64,000 bases of DNA from Crossaster papposus. Taxonomy: Eukaryota > Echinodermata > Asteroidea > Velatida > Solasteridae. Numbering within the stretch: position 1 is the stretch's first letter; each line of letters begins with the position of its first letter. A program made the translations under genes and the position numbers. Below, in pieces: positions 10,501-21,625 of this stretch. The DNA lies in contig JBAIAA010000604.1 in assembly GCA_037893245.1 (NCBI GenBank), forward strand, positions 186,001 to 250,000, given 5' to 3'. The notes under the pieces are model-generated. The model had not been told where the DNA came from. It made no database searches and saw only the letters and a list, made by a program, of their open reading frames with translations.

Positions 10501-13500
10501 GTAAGTTATTATGTTCATGTTTAACCTCTTTACACCGGGGAGCGGCTATGGCCGCGGCTCGCTAATCAGTCTGAAATCCTGTTGTCAGCTGTTCTACGCC
10601 GTAGAAGACGACCTGTGTCACAGGTGCACGCTTAGGTACATTGTGCAGTGCTGATGCTAGACAAAGGCTGCAATGCAGTCATGCGTACAATCCGGCGTGA
10701 TATGCATATCTGACTCCTGTGAAAATCAGACTCCTTTAACCTGGTCACTATCCTAATTATAAGATATAAGTAGTTTGTAGTAACAATATGTGGTAATTCT
10801 CTTTAGTGAGTTGTGTGGTTCTAAAACGAACTGGATGGAACTCAACGTTTCGGACAATACGCTCTGCCCGTCGTTATCAGTCTGCTGCTACCGCGAACTA
10901 CTAATCTTATTGCCTTTTTGCCATGCAAACCTTCAACTCTCATTCCCTAATTATCATGATCATCCCTTATTTAAGCATGTGCAATACTACCAATGAGTCG
11001 TGATACACCAGCGTCAAATTGTTAAGACTACACGGCGGTTTACAAAATTGTTTAGTGAACTCTGCGGAGACTGGCAAAGCGTTGTCGGCGTACATGACTG
11101 TATGTGTTTATGGAACACAGTGTGTGAAGGTTTAATAAATACATTTGGTTGTGGTATGTGCATAAAATACACATTTAAATTTGTCTTGTTTATAGGTGGT
11201 CGTTTGGAATCCTGTTATGGGAAATATCAACCCTGGGTAAGTTCTTTAAAATAACAATTGTATTCAATCTAAATTATATTTATAATGTCTTAAATGCAAA
11301 TGAGAACAATACTGGAATATACATTTTTTACAATTAATTGTAACGAGTGGCTTGCGTATTTTGTGTTCACTTTGTTTTAACCAGTTTGCGCCGGGATTAT
11401 TTTGCCATTGAGTGTTAATAACTGGAGCCGAAAAGAAAAAAAAAATGCTAAAGTAACTTTATTCTCAAATTACCTTGGAATGCGGAAGAAAAATCGTAGA
11501 TTATAGAGACCAATATAGAGACATGCATACAACTATTTGGCTTTTGGTTGTGTCAGTAACATGGTTGTCACGTTTGTTTTATCTGTAAAAAAGGTGGAAC
11601 CCCATATCCAGACATCAAGAATGCACGATCGTTAGCAGATCTGCTGAAGGAAGGTTATCGCATGCCTCAACCAATCAGCTGTGACCAAGAAATGTAATGC
11701 TGTTGAAATATGTATATTTCTCACTATAAGTATATATAAAGCAATATTTGGGACCGCGAGAACCCCCCCCCCCCCCCCCCTAATTTGTGGTGCTCATTGT
11801 GATTGCGGAATGTTGTAGTTTCTCAGGAATTCTTTTTAGGTTGTTAGCGGGTGCGTTATGTAACAATAGTCTAGAGAGTGTATAGGTATAGAGTTCCTCG
11901 GTCCCACATCTTGCTAGGTATATCCTTGCTTGCATTCATACAAACCATGGTTTATCTACGGTATCTATTGTGGGACCACCCGGGATATTATAATTGTATT
12001 CATATACATGGAACCACCAACATATATATTTGAAGACCTAGGACAGGAAATTGTATTGTATAGTAGGCCATATTTAAGAAAATGTCACAGGAAGTGGCAA
12101 CATTATTTTTTTAACTTGACAAGAGCACAACTTGTTTTTAACTGTACCTTTAAAAAAAACTGTATTGATCTAATTTTAAAGGTAGTATACACCATTTGCA
12201 GATATCCGAAAATTTTACCACCGAATTATTAAGAAATATCTTACTCGTATGAAAGTAAATACTGATTTTAGGCATCCAGCAAAATGATTGCGCTAGATAT
12301 CCTGTAACTATTCTGAAAAATAAATTTTTATAAAGACAAATTCGCGATCGCCGGACGGCGATCGCGAAAAAACACAAATAACATAAGAATAACTGCTCAA
12401 CGCCGGTTGAAAACAAACGCTGTTTTTCGTGCTTTTCTTGACATCCATGATTGTAAAACTTCGGACAGGTCAGCTAAACGATATTTACTATAAAATACAA
12501 CCCCCCAAATCTACTCATTCATGATAATTCAAGCAATTACCAATGGTGTATACTGGTACTACCACTGATTAAATAATTAAATAAACTAAACATTGTTTAT
12601 TGATTTAATTGTTGTGGTATGCTTGACATCTTTAAGAGCACTGTCAAATGTTCTTTTTGTAATAGTACCTTGTGTTGCAGAAAAGGATTTTTGTTCAATG
12701 GCAGTAGCAAACAAATATTAAGAAATTTGTGTCAATTAAATAAGAAAATAATGATAGGTGGTTTTTGTAACTTTTAGATAACAATTGTTTTTTGGGGGGA
12801 GGGGGTCAAAATATGGCAAAATAAAAATAAAATAAAATAAACATTACGTATTTAAAATATGTTATGAACATGTGCTAAAAACAGCTAAATATATATTAAT
12901 TTAACCCTCCAAAATCCGACGTATTGAGTTTACGCTGTGGTACTGTATTTTGTTTGGTTGAAAATTACTTCTCTATCTTTTTAGTGCATCGTCAGAGTTC
13001 ACCTTGTAATGTTTTTATATAAATGTTACATAATTATATATTACCCGTCTATTTAATAGACAGGTAATATTTTCAAACAATAAGTAGCAACAAACCAATA
13101 CTGGAATTTAGGGCAGATGAACACAACAATTTGTTTGACATTTTAACACTCATAATCATAATAAAAACAGTAATAATAAATAGTAATAATTATTGTAAAA
13201 GAAAACTGGAAAGTGCACTTCAATATTACAAGCATACTACTGTACCACTGTAAAAATAGAATAGAACAGTATTAGTCCAGGGGAAATACTTAATTTTGTT
13301 TTGTTGACCTCACACAAATTGCAATAGAATATTTAAGGTTCCTAGAATGACATACTAAAAATCTCAAAACATCAAAGTGGTGGAAATATGACTAATTTGC
13401 ATAAATCGTTAATCCCTGCCGCGTAATATATTCATTCCTATATTTGGGTGTAGGCCCTATTATTTTTTTTTTATTTTTTTTTAAAGTTTATTTTGGTGAT

Positions 13501-16433
13501 TCTACTTACATATCCTTACTTCAATGACATTTTCTAAAGCTTATAAGTGACTGAATAATTATGTGAACATTTTAATTATCCAAAATGACAACTTCGTGAA
13601 CCAATAAATGTGCGCACATTACACTGTCTCTAGATATCATCAAGTAGTCAGTATTGGTGAGCTTCAAATTCACCAAGTTGCTTACTGGCACAGTTATCAT
13701 ATTAAAACCTTATTAAAAATCATATGAACAATGATAACATTGTGATATTCAGCCCAGCAAACACAAATTGGGAAAAATCGTGTGTCCATAAATTGGGCAA
13801 AAAAGTAGTTAAAGGGTTGCCTAACATGGGAAACTTGAACAAGTTCAAGAAAATCCCTAAAATACATTTTAACGTAGATATTGTTATTGTAAGCAACAAC
13901 AATCTTTAATTTGGGGGGTTTCCTTGAACTTGTTCATGTGTCTCACCTTAGGAAACCCTTCACCTACCTTTTAGCCTAATTTATGGACACGACATTTGTT
14001 CCCAGTTTTTGTTTGCTGGGCTAAATATCACAATGTTATCATTGTTCATAATTTCCCATAAAGTTTTAATATGATAACTGTGCCAGTAAGCAACTTGGTG
14101 AATTTGAAGCTCACCAATACTGACTACTTGATGATATCTGGAGACAATGTAATGTGCGCACATTTATGGGTTCACGAAGTTGTCATTTTGAATAATTACT
14201 ATGTTCACATAATTATTCAGTCACTTATATGCTTTAGAAAATGTTATTGAAGTAAGGATATGTAAGTAGAATCACAAAAATTTACTTTTTAAAAAAATAA
14301 ATAATAATAATGAACCCAAATATAGGAATAAATATATTACGCGGCAGGGATTAACGATTTTTGCAAATTAGTCATATTTGCACCACTTGAATTTTTTGAG
14401 ATTTTTATGACATTTGTATGTCATTCTAGGGACCTTATAGAAGTGCACAGTGGTGACAAATATTATATTGCAATTTGTGTGAGGTCAAAACTAATTTTTC
14501 TGGACTATATATAAAATCAATACACTCTGTATCTGTTGTTAAGAATTATTGATTCGAATGTTTTTTAACATCTTAAAATTAGATAAATATTGTTTTTGGA
14601 AAACCAGTTAATGTCAAAATGCCCCTTTTAAGTCAGAATTCGGCTTGGTATCCATCATTTTTGGATTCAGGGCCGCCGAATAGGTAAAATAGCTCAAAAC
14701 TTCCAAAAAAAAATGTTCCTTCTTGCCTTAAAATGAGCCCTTTAAAAAAACAATTGTTTTAATCTGACATGATTTGATCAAGTCTCCACTTAGTATCAAA
14801 ATAATCAAGAAATTACCACAATTAAGGAAAACAAATCATAACTTTTTCTTTCAAAGACAATAACTTGTTCTTTTTGTTCCATATACCAACGATTGGAACT
14901 CTTCCTGTCTATTTACATATTAAATTGCTATAAAAACAACACGGGGCTCATGCTGAAAGAAATCACCTATTAAACAAACATTTGTTAGATGAGATTTGAA
15001 GGTTTGCATGGTGAAAAGGCAATAAGATAAGTAGTTTGCAGTAGCACCATGTGGTAATTATCTTCTATTTAGTTGTGTGGTTCTGAAAAGAACCAGAGGT
15101 AACTTAACGTTTCGGACAGTAAGTTCTGTCCGTCGTCAGGAGGCTTGGGGATTGCGCTTCACCGTTGAAATTCCTCAGTCACCTGACGACGGGCAAAGTA
15201 TACTGTCCGAAACTTTGTGTCCCCTCCGATTGTTTTCAGAATCACAAAACTCACTGAAGAGAATTACCACAAGGTGTTACCGCATACTACTTATCTTAAA
15301 TTGTTGGATGTTTTTATTCATACAGATACAACCTGATGCTGCTGTGCTGGAACGATAACCCAAACAAACGACCTGCATTCGCCGACCTGGTATCCGTCTT
15401 GAGTAAGATGGACGCAAATAAAATACAACACGTGAGTTCACAGCTAATTAACGGCGATGATTTTCATCGGTATAGCATCGAATGTTGATTTTGACTGAAA
15501 TCTCCATATTTTGGGGGGATATTGGACTTCGGAAATTCACATATGATTGTTCAGCCAATATATAATTTGGAGGGATATTGGACATATTGTATTTTATATT
15601 GACTCAATTTGATTGAAAAACTTTATATCTTTATCTGTGGATGGGACAAGATTTGATTCAAGAGGGATTTTATTTCAAGGGGCATATTATGGCGTGCATA
15701 CTTGACATTTAATTTAAAAAAAATATATATCTATTAATAAAACGGATATCTCTACTAATAGACCCTACTCTATCAATCGATTCTGTAAAAAAAAATCGTT
15801 TTTTAATGTAGCTGGAGACATTGGGAGACAATGAAATGCCTCCCTAAGTGTCAATATCTCCCAACTACCTAAAAACTTACGCAAATTTGTCTTCCGAAGG
15901 TGCTTATTGTGATTGTAACTTTATTAACAATACATATATCTCTATTAGCAATACATACCTCTTGTTTATAATAGGGATATCTGTATTAAACGTGGACAAT
16001 GAGATATCTCGATTAAAAATATAAATATCTTATTTATCAACAGAGATTTCTCTATTAAAACAGAGATGTCTCTATTATGTTAGTAATTATTAATAAGATA
16101 TATCTTTGTTTCGGACAAGTAAATTTAATATTATATTTGTTGTTTGTACATTTACAAATATAAATCTCTATTGGGGTATTTTAATAATAACCGGAATCTC
16201 TGTTTCGGACCTATTAGAAAGGAAATATAGATATCCCTATTATAAATAAATATATATCTCTATTAATAATCAATAGGCCCAATATTTTAGATTTATTGTA
16301 CAGTATGCACGCTGTGGATTTGATGATACTATACATTAATACATTTTTGTATTTTGACTTTTCCCAGAGTTACATGGCGCTGGATCGAAAAATATACGAA
16401 AACGTGGTTCGATTGGAGCTGGACGACAATTAA
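10430..16433 (+). CDS. Receptor-type tyrosine kinase, 3' half of the kinase domain to the stop (5 exons)
   Basis: Exons 10430-10500, 11196-11236, 11594-11693, 15326-15431 and 16368-16433 join without breaking frame: 384 bp, 127 residues plus stop, all introns GT/AG. The protein begins at the end of the activation segment (RRVPTRWLAVESL), continues with SDVWSFGILLWEI, the tyrosine-kinase-specific GGTPYP and LLKEGYRMPQP, and the C-lobe signature CWNDNPNKRPAF. The tail is short and ends KIYENVVRLELDDN; Tyr-Glu-Asn fits the family-known Grb2 SH2 consensus pYxN. Upstream exons (glycine loop, HRD, DFG, transmembrane and extracellular parts) are not seen and probably lie left of the gypsy element or outside the window. 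FGFR/PDGFR/Tie-like subfamilies are all possible; I assign none. Confidence 0.93.
10501..11195. other. Kinase intron with a degraded foldback copy
   Basis: 695-bp intron. It holds the short foldback at 10760-10910; nothing else supports a gene. Confidence 0.7.
10760..10910. mobile_element. Short relative of the foldback at 15023-15298
   Basis: The left arm (AAGATATAAGTAGTTTGTAG...) matches the left arm of the second copy through the ACGTTTCGGACA block; the right part retains only the terminal inverted end. It looks like an internally deleted family member. Confidence 0.7.
11196..11236 (+). CDS. Kinase exon b (WSFGILLWEISTLG)
   Basis: 41-bp exon between TTGTTTATAG and GTAAGT. It completes the Val codon and encodes WSFGILLWEISTL plus one base of Gly, kinase subdomain IX. 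Confidence 0.92.
11594..11693 (+). CDS. Kinase exon c (GTPYPDI to CDQE)
   Basis: 100-bp exon between an AAAAAAG acceptor and a GTAATG donor. It encodes GTPYPDIKNARSLADLLKEG and YRMPQPISCDQE plus two bases; kinase subdomain X. Confidence 0.92.
12181..12563. mobile_element. MITE family M1, copy A
   Basis: The ends are GGTAGTATACACCATTTGC and, on the other strand, GGTAGTACC...TATACACCATTGG. It is homologous along most of its length, in opposite orientation, to 49829-50188. Frames on both strands are shared by the copies, but that follows from DNA similarity. It lies in the third visible kinase intron. Confidence 0.75.
13273..14507. mobile_element. 1.2-kb foldback element
   Basis: Arms of about 590 bp are reverse complements, from TAGTCCAG at the left to CTGGACTA at the right, with a loop near 13865-13915. 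Landmarks recur inverted: the block around 13300-13320 pairs with 14475-14495, and CGCGTAATATATTCATTCCT pairs with 14318-14345. TA at both ends would suit a Tc1/mariner-type target, which is inference. The short ORFs here are palindrome artefacts. Confidence 0.85.
15023..15298. mobile_element. Foldback element just upstream of a kinase exon
   Basis: The ends TAAGATAAGTAGT and ACTACTTATCTTA are inverted, with arms of about 120 bp. Each arm carries CTGACGA, a 6-7 bp stem with a short loop, and GAAAC (plus strand 15183-15213; minus strand 15139-15109), a hammerhead-ribozyme-like core. It ends 27 bp before the exon at 15326, inside the acceptor region of that intron. Confidence 0.8.
15326..15431 (+). 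CDS. Kinase exon d (IYNLMLLCW to KIQH)
   Basis: 106-bp exon between ATTCATACAG and GTGAGT. It encodes YNLMLLCWNDNPNKRPAFAD and continues to DANKIQH, kinase subdomain XI with the conserved CW and RP residues. Confidence 0.93.
15432..16367. other. Kinase intron; no gene seen
   Basis: AT-rich intron with many loose repeats of the word ATATCTCTATTA in both orientations between about 15730 and 16260. No coding signal. Confidence 0.6.
16368..16433 (+). CDS. Kinase terminal exon
   Basis: After the acceptor TTTTCCCAG the exon encodes SYMALDRKIYENVVRLELDD, then N and a TAA stop. No canonical AATAAA lies close downstream. Confidence 0.9.
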   Translation, partial: SYMALDRKIYENVVRLELDDN

Positions 16434-16914
16434 GCTGGACACACATTGTCGCCCTTGAGTCATCAAGGGTCACTGTGATTAGCGAGAAACTGCAACGAGA
16501 AAAAAGCAGGAAAAAAGTGTGGAAACCAGTATTTCACACTTCGGAATGTAATCTGCAGTTGGTGTTCAATTGTAGTGTTTACTTAATTAATTGTAATGTA
16601 GTAAAACTAAATAATACTTCTTGTAGGAAATATGAAGTCACACATTAGGTAAATACTATAATGTATTAGTTGTATTTATTAGGCCGACTAGCTAAAATCT
16701 AGCAATGACATTTTCTAGGCACTTGCTTACATTTGTATACATAAATGCTTATACTTTTAAGTTTGTTTCTTGCAAGCAAATGTTTCCCAGATAAGCAATT
16801 GCTTGAAAATGTATACATAAAAAAGGCAATTGCATGCTTGTAGTGTTTTTTAATGTAGTAGTACATTTATTTCAACGCTGCCATTAACACAGAATGGAAG
16901 AAAACATAATTCAC
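16434..16914. other. Kinase 3' flank; small inverted-word repeat
   Basis: Probable 3' untranslated region, then at about 16683-16850 a stretch with repeated AAGCAATTGCTT/TACATAAATGCTT words like a degraded MITE. No gene seen. Confidence 0.4.
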
Positions 16915-16918
16915 TTTA

Positions 16919-17396
16919 TAGTTGGGTCCAAAACATAAGTTCCGTGACCATTCTCTGGCTAGTAAGGTTTGACGATGGATTTGACTTCTATGGACCATTT
17001 ATAAAGAAATTAGCCCCCCGGTCCCTCCCAAAAATACCGGCATTTTTCGCTAGAGGGCCAAATCCAAGATGGCCGCCGGCGCCATCTTGGAAAATTAACG
17101 TTTGAACCAGAGCACCTAGAATCACGTCTGAAAACACTTTTTGGGGTAAGTGGACCTCGAGGATTCCGATTCCGACATCGGTTTGACAATATGACAACAA
17201 CTTGACCTAGAAATCTAAAATGGCCGCCGGCGCCATCTTGAAAAATTTACTTTTGAACCAGAGCACCTACAACCATGTCTGAAGACACTTTTTCGTGTAA
17301 GTCGACCACAAGGATTTCGATTCAGACATCGGTTTGATGCTGTGAAATAATTTTGACCCAGAAATTTAAGATGGCCGCCATACGATAGAGAAAAAC
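16919..17396 (+). repeat. Left long terminal inverted repeat
   Basis: Inverse of 21146-21621. It contains palindromic blocks built on AAGATGGCCGCC / GGCGCCATCTTGG at about 17062-17094 and 17215-17245, resembling paired YY1-type AAGATGGC motifs. Frames on either strand here are not genes. Confidence 0.85.
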
Positions 17397-17904
17397 CTAA
17401 CTTTTAAACGATAAATGAAGATGTGGAGTTTGCCATTCATACAGTACATAAGGAAGGAACAATTATAGCTATTTTACTTATGAGTCCATGCCTAATAAAC
17501 ATGCTAGGTTTAGTAATGGCAATTTGTGATTATGGGGCGGGGTGGTAAACTCATAATTAAATTCGGTCAAAAACTGTTAATGACAAACCCGTTTATTTTG
17601 GTACTGCTTTACTCTTTAATATTAAAGCAAACTACCTCTATAAAATCTGTTGCAGCCAAATAAATGACAAGAGAACTATAATTATTCTTTAAAATAAGCT
17701 CCTTGTTTAGCTGTAACCTAAATACATGTAGTTATCAAATGAAACCACAAAAAGCATGTCAATACAAAATAATTTGTTCTTTTTGGTGTTTTTTTTTAGA
17801 GAAGACAAACGACACCACAATGCAACGCAATTAAAACCCATTGAGGATTAGTCACCAATTATGCTCTTGTCTTATGCTACACATTGTTTCAACATCGTAA
17901 CAGG

Positions 17905-18156
17905 TTAATCAATATGACATTGAGAGATGTGATCAGTCTGAATCAGAGAATTCTGGCTCACTAGATTCTGGACCACTAGATTCTGGACATCAGATTCAGA
18001 TGAATCCCCCCTATTCTGTACATCGTCATCTCCCTCCTCCTCATCATCATCCCAATCGTGCTCATCTTCTTCGCTCTCTTCAGCTGGCCCTGATGCAGGT
18101 AGATGCGTCGGGAGAGCAGGTCGCGTGTGGCGGACAGGGCGACAGCGACCACCCAC
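17905..18156 (-). CDS. Acidic reading frame, unrecognised
   Basis: 83 residues with an acidic block (EESEEDEHDWDDDEEEGDDD) and repeats of VQNLV/SQNS before the stop. It has no recognisable domain. It lies inside the long-TIR element, so it may be the tail of a lost transposon protein or fortuitous. Low confidence. Confidence 0.2.
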   Translation of the reverse strand: MGGRCRPVRHTRPALPTHLPASGPAEESEEDEHDWDDDEEEGDDDVQNRGDSSESDVQNLVVQNLVSQNSLIQTDHISQCHID

Positions 18157-18194
18157 CAGCTCCGATTGGTGAGGGGTGGTAATTCAGGAAGGGG

Positions 18195-18710
18195 GGCGCA
18201 CTACCCACTGGGCATTTTACCCGATATTACCCGGGTTGTAACGAGTAATAACGCTAATTATTACCACCCGATATTACCAGGGAGAATGTTACCGTTATTT
18301 CCGACATTTCATCGTTATTACCACCCGATATTTCCCCCCCTTTTCACAATAGAGAGAGTGTACCGTTATTTCTGGCATTGCATTGTTATTACCACCGGAT
18401 ATTACCCGATATTACCCGATATTACCCAATATTACCCAATATTACCCAATATTACCCAATATTACCCAATATTACCCAATATTACTCAATATTACCAGGG
18501 AGAATGTAACCGTTATTTCCGACATTGCATCGTTATTACCACCCGATATTTCCCGATATTTCCCCCTTTACCCAATATTACCAGAGAGAGTGTAACCGTT
18601 ATTTCTGGCATTGTATTGTTATTGTTATTACCACCTGATATTACCTAATATTACCAGGGAGAATGTTACCGGTATTTCTGGCATTGCACGTTATTACCAC
18701 CCGTTAAACT
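18195..18710. repeat. ATTACC tandem repeats, two levels
   Basis: A run of 10-bp units (AATATTACCC, about ten copies at 18396-18490) sits inside a larger repeat with CCAGGGAGAATGTAACCGTT and TCGTTATTACCACCCGATAT. A stray copy is at 20710-20755. The long plus-strand frames here are translations of the repeat. Confidence 0.85.
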
Positions 18711-20211
18711 ACTCTTGTGACGTCACTCTATTCAGAAAAGTGTCGATTATTTTAAAGAATGTACACTTAACTGTACATTCTTTTAAGAATTAACAGAAAA
18801 AGAACGACTCAATGGAAACAGAAATTGCTATTGTTATATTTATTACAATAGTAAGAGCTATGTTGACAGTTTCTCTAGAGCTCTCAACAGTTGTTTTGGA
18901 GGTCTCTTTGCTGTGTCGACGCACTTTTGCGGTTTCGGCCCGACTGCTCTCCTATGATGCTCACTGGTTCTGGCCACCGCATTGTCATGCTCGACCGTAT
19001 GGAGTGGTTCGTCCAAAAGCCTTGTTGCACAGATTTGCCACAACCTGGGATATCAACAATAACAAATCAAATAAAATGGATGCGCCAACCCGCATGTAAC
19101 AAATTGCATCAAGATTTGTCTAAAACATTCGAAAATGAAAATGGCCCAAGAACTTTGAGAAAAGAAAATGGGGAGGATAAACCATTTTATTAGCAAGGTC
19201 GAAGCGATGGTTCGCAATTTAAAATATGTACATGTAGTAGGAATTGATTTCTTGTAAATGGGGATAATTTTTGACGGAGATAGGCCATAGTTATGGCATA
19301 CGTTCAAAGGTCTTAAAAAGTACTACTAATGCACAACTTTAAAAGGGCCGATATACATGTACGTACAACACGTACATGTACTTTACATTCGCTAACTCGC
19401 CCATGCTGTCCTGTTGTATACCCGTGTAGCAAAAACAGCAGAAAAACCAACAGAAATTTGTTTTGTTCCGAGTCTGGTTTGACATGTGATAATGAAACCG
19501 TTCAGGGTTTAACAAAAGGCTGGTATACTTTTGACACGGAATAATGACTACTGACGCTAAGTTACACCATAAAATGGGGCTAAAAATAATAACCCAAAAT
19601 GAGCTGCTGATGAGAGCTAAGCCAAATGTTGGGAATAAAAAGTTCTTGTTTTCATTTCTTGCTTATTTTCCATCATTACCTGATCCGTTACAAGGAGTCC
19701 AAATCGGCCACGAGTGTAGAAAGTTTCTTCACCTCTGAATCGGCCGCTTTAGTATAAATCCTCATTGGAGTATAAATCCTCATCGAATATGTCCCAAAAT
19801 ACTGGTTTAAATCACCATCACCAGTTCTTGAGGTGACACAACATATCTTCCAACGTATTCCTACTCAAAAATATGTACGGATCATCACTGGAAGACATTT
19901 TAGCGGAGTTAGCATAGACACACCCGACACACAACAATGTATGACATCAAATGACTTCGATGTCGAATGTACTGGGCATTTTAAACACCCTCGTTTTACC
20001 CAACCTTTATTCAATTGTTTGGTTACGCAACACGGAGACCAGACAGGACAAAGCTTTCACATACCTTAGTAGCTTCTACCACTGAACAATGGACTTAATT
20101 CATCTCATACTCTATAAAGCATTAGTAAGAATTGACACTTGTTGTTCCTTTTAAATATTGACAATGGGTGTAAAAGGGACGTAGTTTAAGTCGGAGAAAC
20201 GACTCAAAAGG
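18711..20211. other. Interior of the long-TIR element; nothing recognisable
   Basis: Several short frames on both strands, none with recognisable motifs. This may be the eroded coding region of the element. Confidence 0.3.
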
Positions 20212-20286
20212 TGGACATTCTTTGATTCAAATTGGGCTCGGACGCTGCGCGTCCTCGCCCATTCGAATCAAAGAATGTTCATTTTT
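20212..20286. repeat. 75-bp palindrome
   Basis: ACATTCTTTGATTC at the left and GAATCAAAGAATGTTC at the right flank a GGACGCTGCGCGTCC core; nearly perfect dyad symmetry. Confidence 0.75.
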
Positions 20287-21145
20287 TCGTCATTTCTCCT
20301 TAACATATTATCCCATTTACCCAATATTGGTTAATTTGTTAATTATATTGGTTAATACTTATATTACGATACTACCGGAACAATACTACAATGTATACAT
20401 TATAAACATCAATGACTCTTCTGCCACTTCTACAATCTTAGCGTGTAGTAAACGCTATATATGTGACGAATATCACCGCCGTCTGTAATCACAGTTTGCC
20501 GATATTTCCTTGTTAATTTATTTGTGTGTTGGCTTTTTGGCAAATTCGTTTCTTTGAGACTTTGAGTAAATAAATAATACACAATTATCTATACGAAAAC
20601 ACCCTAAACGTATCGCTATTACGCAAAACATAACGTTCATGTAGAAAAAGTGACAAAATTGTTTCACGGTTTATCACGCCCACTTAGGGTCAGCATGTAA
20701 ATTGAGGTCACCCGATATTACCCCATTTACCCAATATTACCAGGGAGAATGTAACTGAATTTTTTCTTAATTCACAACACAGCTACTGAAACCACAGCAT
20801 CAGTGGAACAATAACAGAAAGAAGTATCATGTTTGTGATACAAAACTGTACAAAGAGAAACTAATCTGGTGCCAACACTACGATTATGTAGTGACGGTGA
20901 TTGGTGTATTCAGCGAAGAAAGTGTGCATTGTTAGCATAAATCAGACCTTCATTGTGCTAAATACGTTTGTACCCACATACAAATCCAGCCGATATGGCC
21001 CTTATACCATTAGGAGCTCACTCCTAGAACCATTATTCATCATATCCGGCTGACCAGGACCTTCACAAATTGCATCAGCGCAATGATTTAACCAAACAAA
21101 ATGTGTTCATTCATGTTTCTAGGTGTTCCCTTTCAAAAAATATGT

Positions 21146-21621
21146 TTTTTCTCTATCGTATGGCGGCCATCTTTAATTTCTGGGTCAAAATTATTTCACA
21201 GCATCAAACCGATGTCTGAATCGGAATTTTGTGGTCGACTTACACGAAAACGTTTCTTCAGACATGGTTGTAGGTTCTCTGGTTCAAAAGTAAATTCGTC
21301 AAGATGGCGCCGGCGGCCATCTTGGATTTCTAGGTCAAGTTGATGTCATATTGTCAAACCGATGTCGGAATCGGAATCCTCGAGGTCCACTTACCCCAAA
21401 AAGTGTTTTCAGACGTGATTCTAGGTGCTCTGGTTCAAACGTTAATTTTCCAAGATGGCGCCGGCGGCCATCTTGGATTTGGCCCTCTAGCAAAAAATGC
21501 CGGTATTTTTGGGAGGGACCGGGGGGCTAATTTCTTTATAAATGGTCCATAGAAGTCAAATCCATCGTCAAACCTTACTAGCCAGAGAATGGTCACGGAA
21601 CTTATGTTTTGGACCCAACTA
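21146..21621 (-). repeat. Right long terminal inverted repeat
   Basis: Reverse complement of 16919-17396 with only scattered differences. Confidence 0.85.
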
Positions 21622-21625
21622 TTTA

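Larger units (their letters stand above)
16919..21621. mobile_element. 4.7-kb element with long terminal inverted repeats
   Basis: Arms of 478 bp (16919-17396) and 476 bp (21146-21621) are near-identical reverse complements, beginning TAGTTGGGTCCAAAACATAA. Both sides are flanked by TTTA (16915-16918 and 21622-21625), a probable 4-bp target duplication. The interior holds an acidic minus-strand frame, an ATTACC tandem array and a short palindrome, but no recognisable transposase. Long-TIR superfamilies with 4-bp duplications exist (Sola, for example), but I cannot place this one. Confidence 0.8.

Noticed and set aside
13720..14163. Three ORFs of 60-61 residues sharing NNDNIVIFSPAN
   Set aside because: Same sequence read from the two arms of the 13273-14507 foldback; no protein constraint.
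15077..15358. 93-residue plus-strand ORF
   Set aside because: It reads through a foldback element and into the true kinase exon in the wrong frame; palindrome artefact.
18103..18648. 181-residue ORF rich in ILPNITQYYP
   Set aside because: Translation of the ATTACC tandem repeat.
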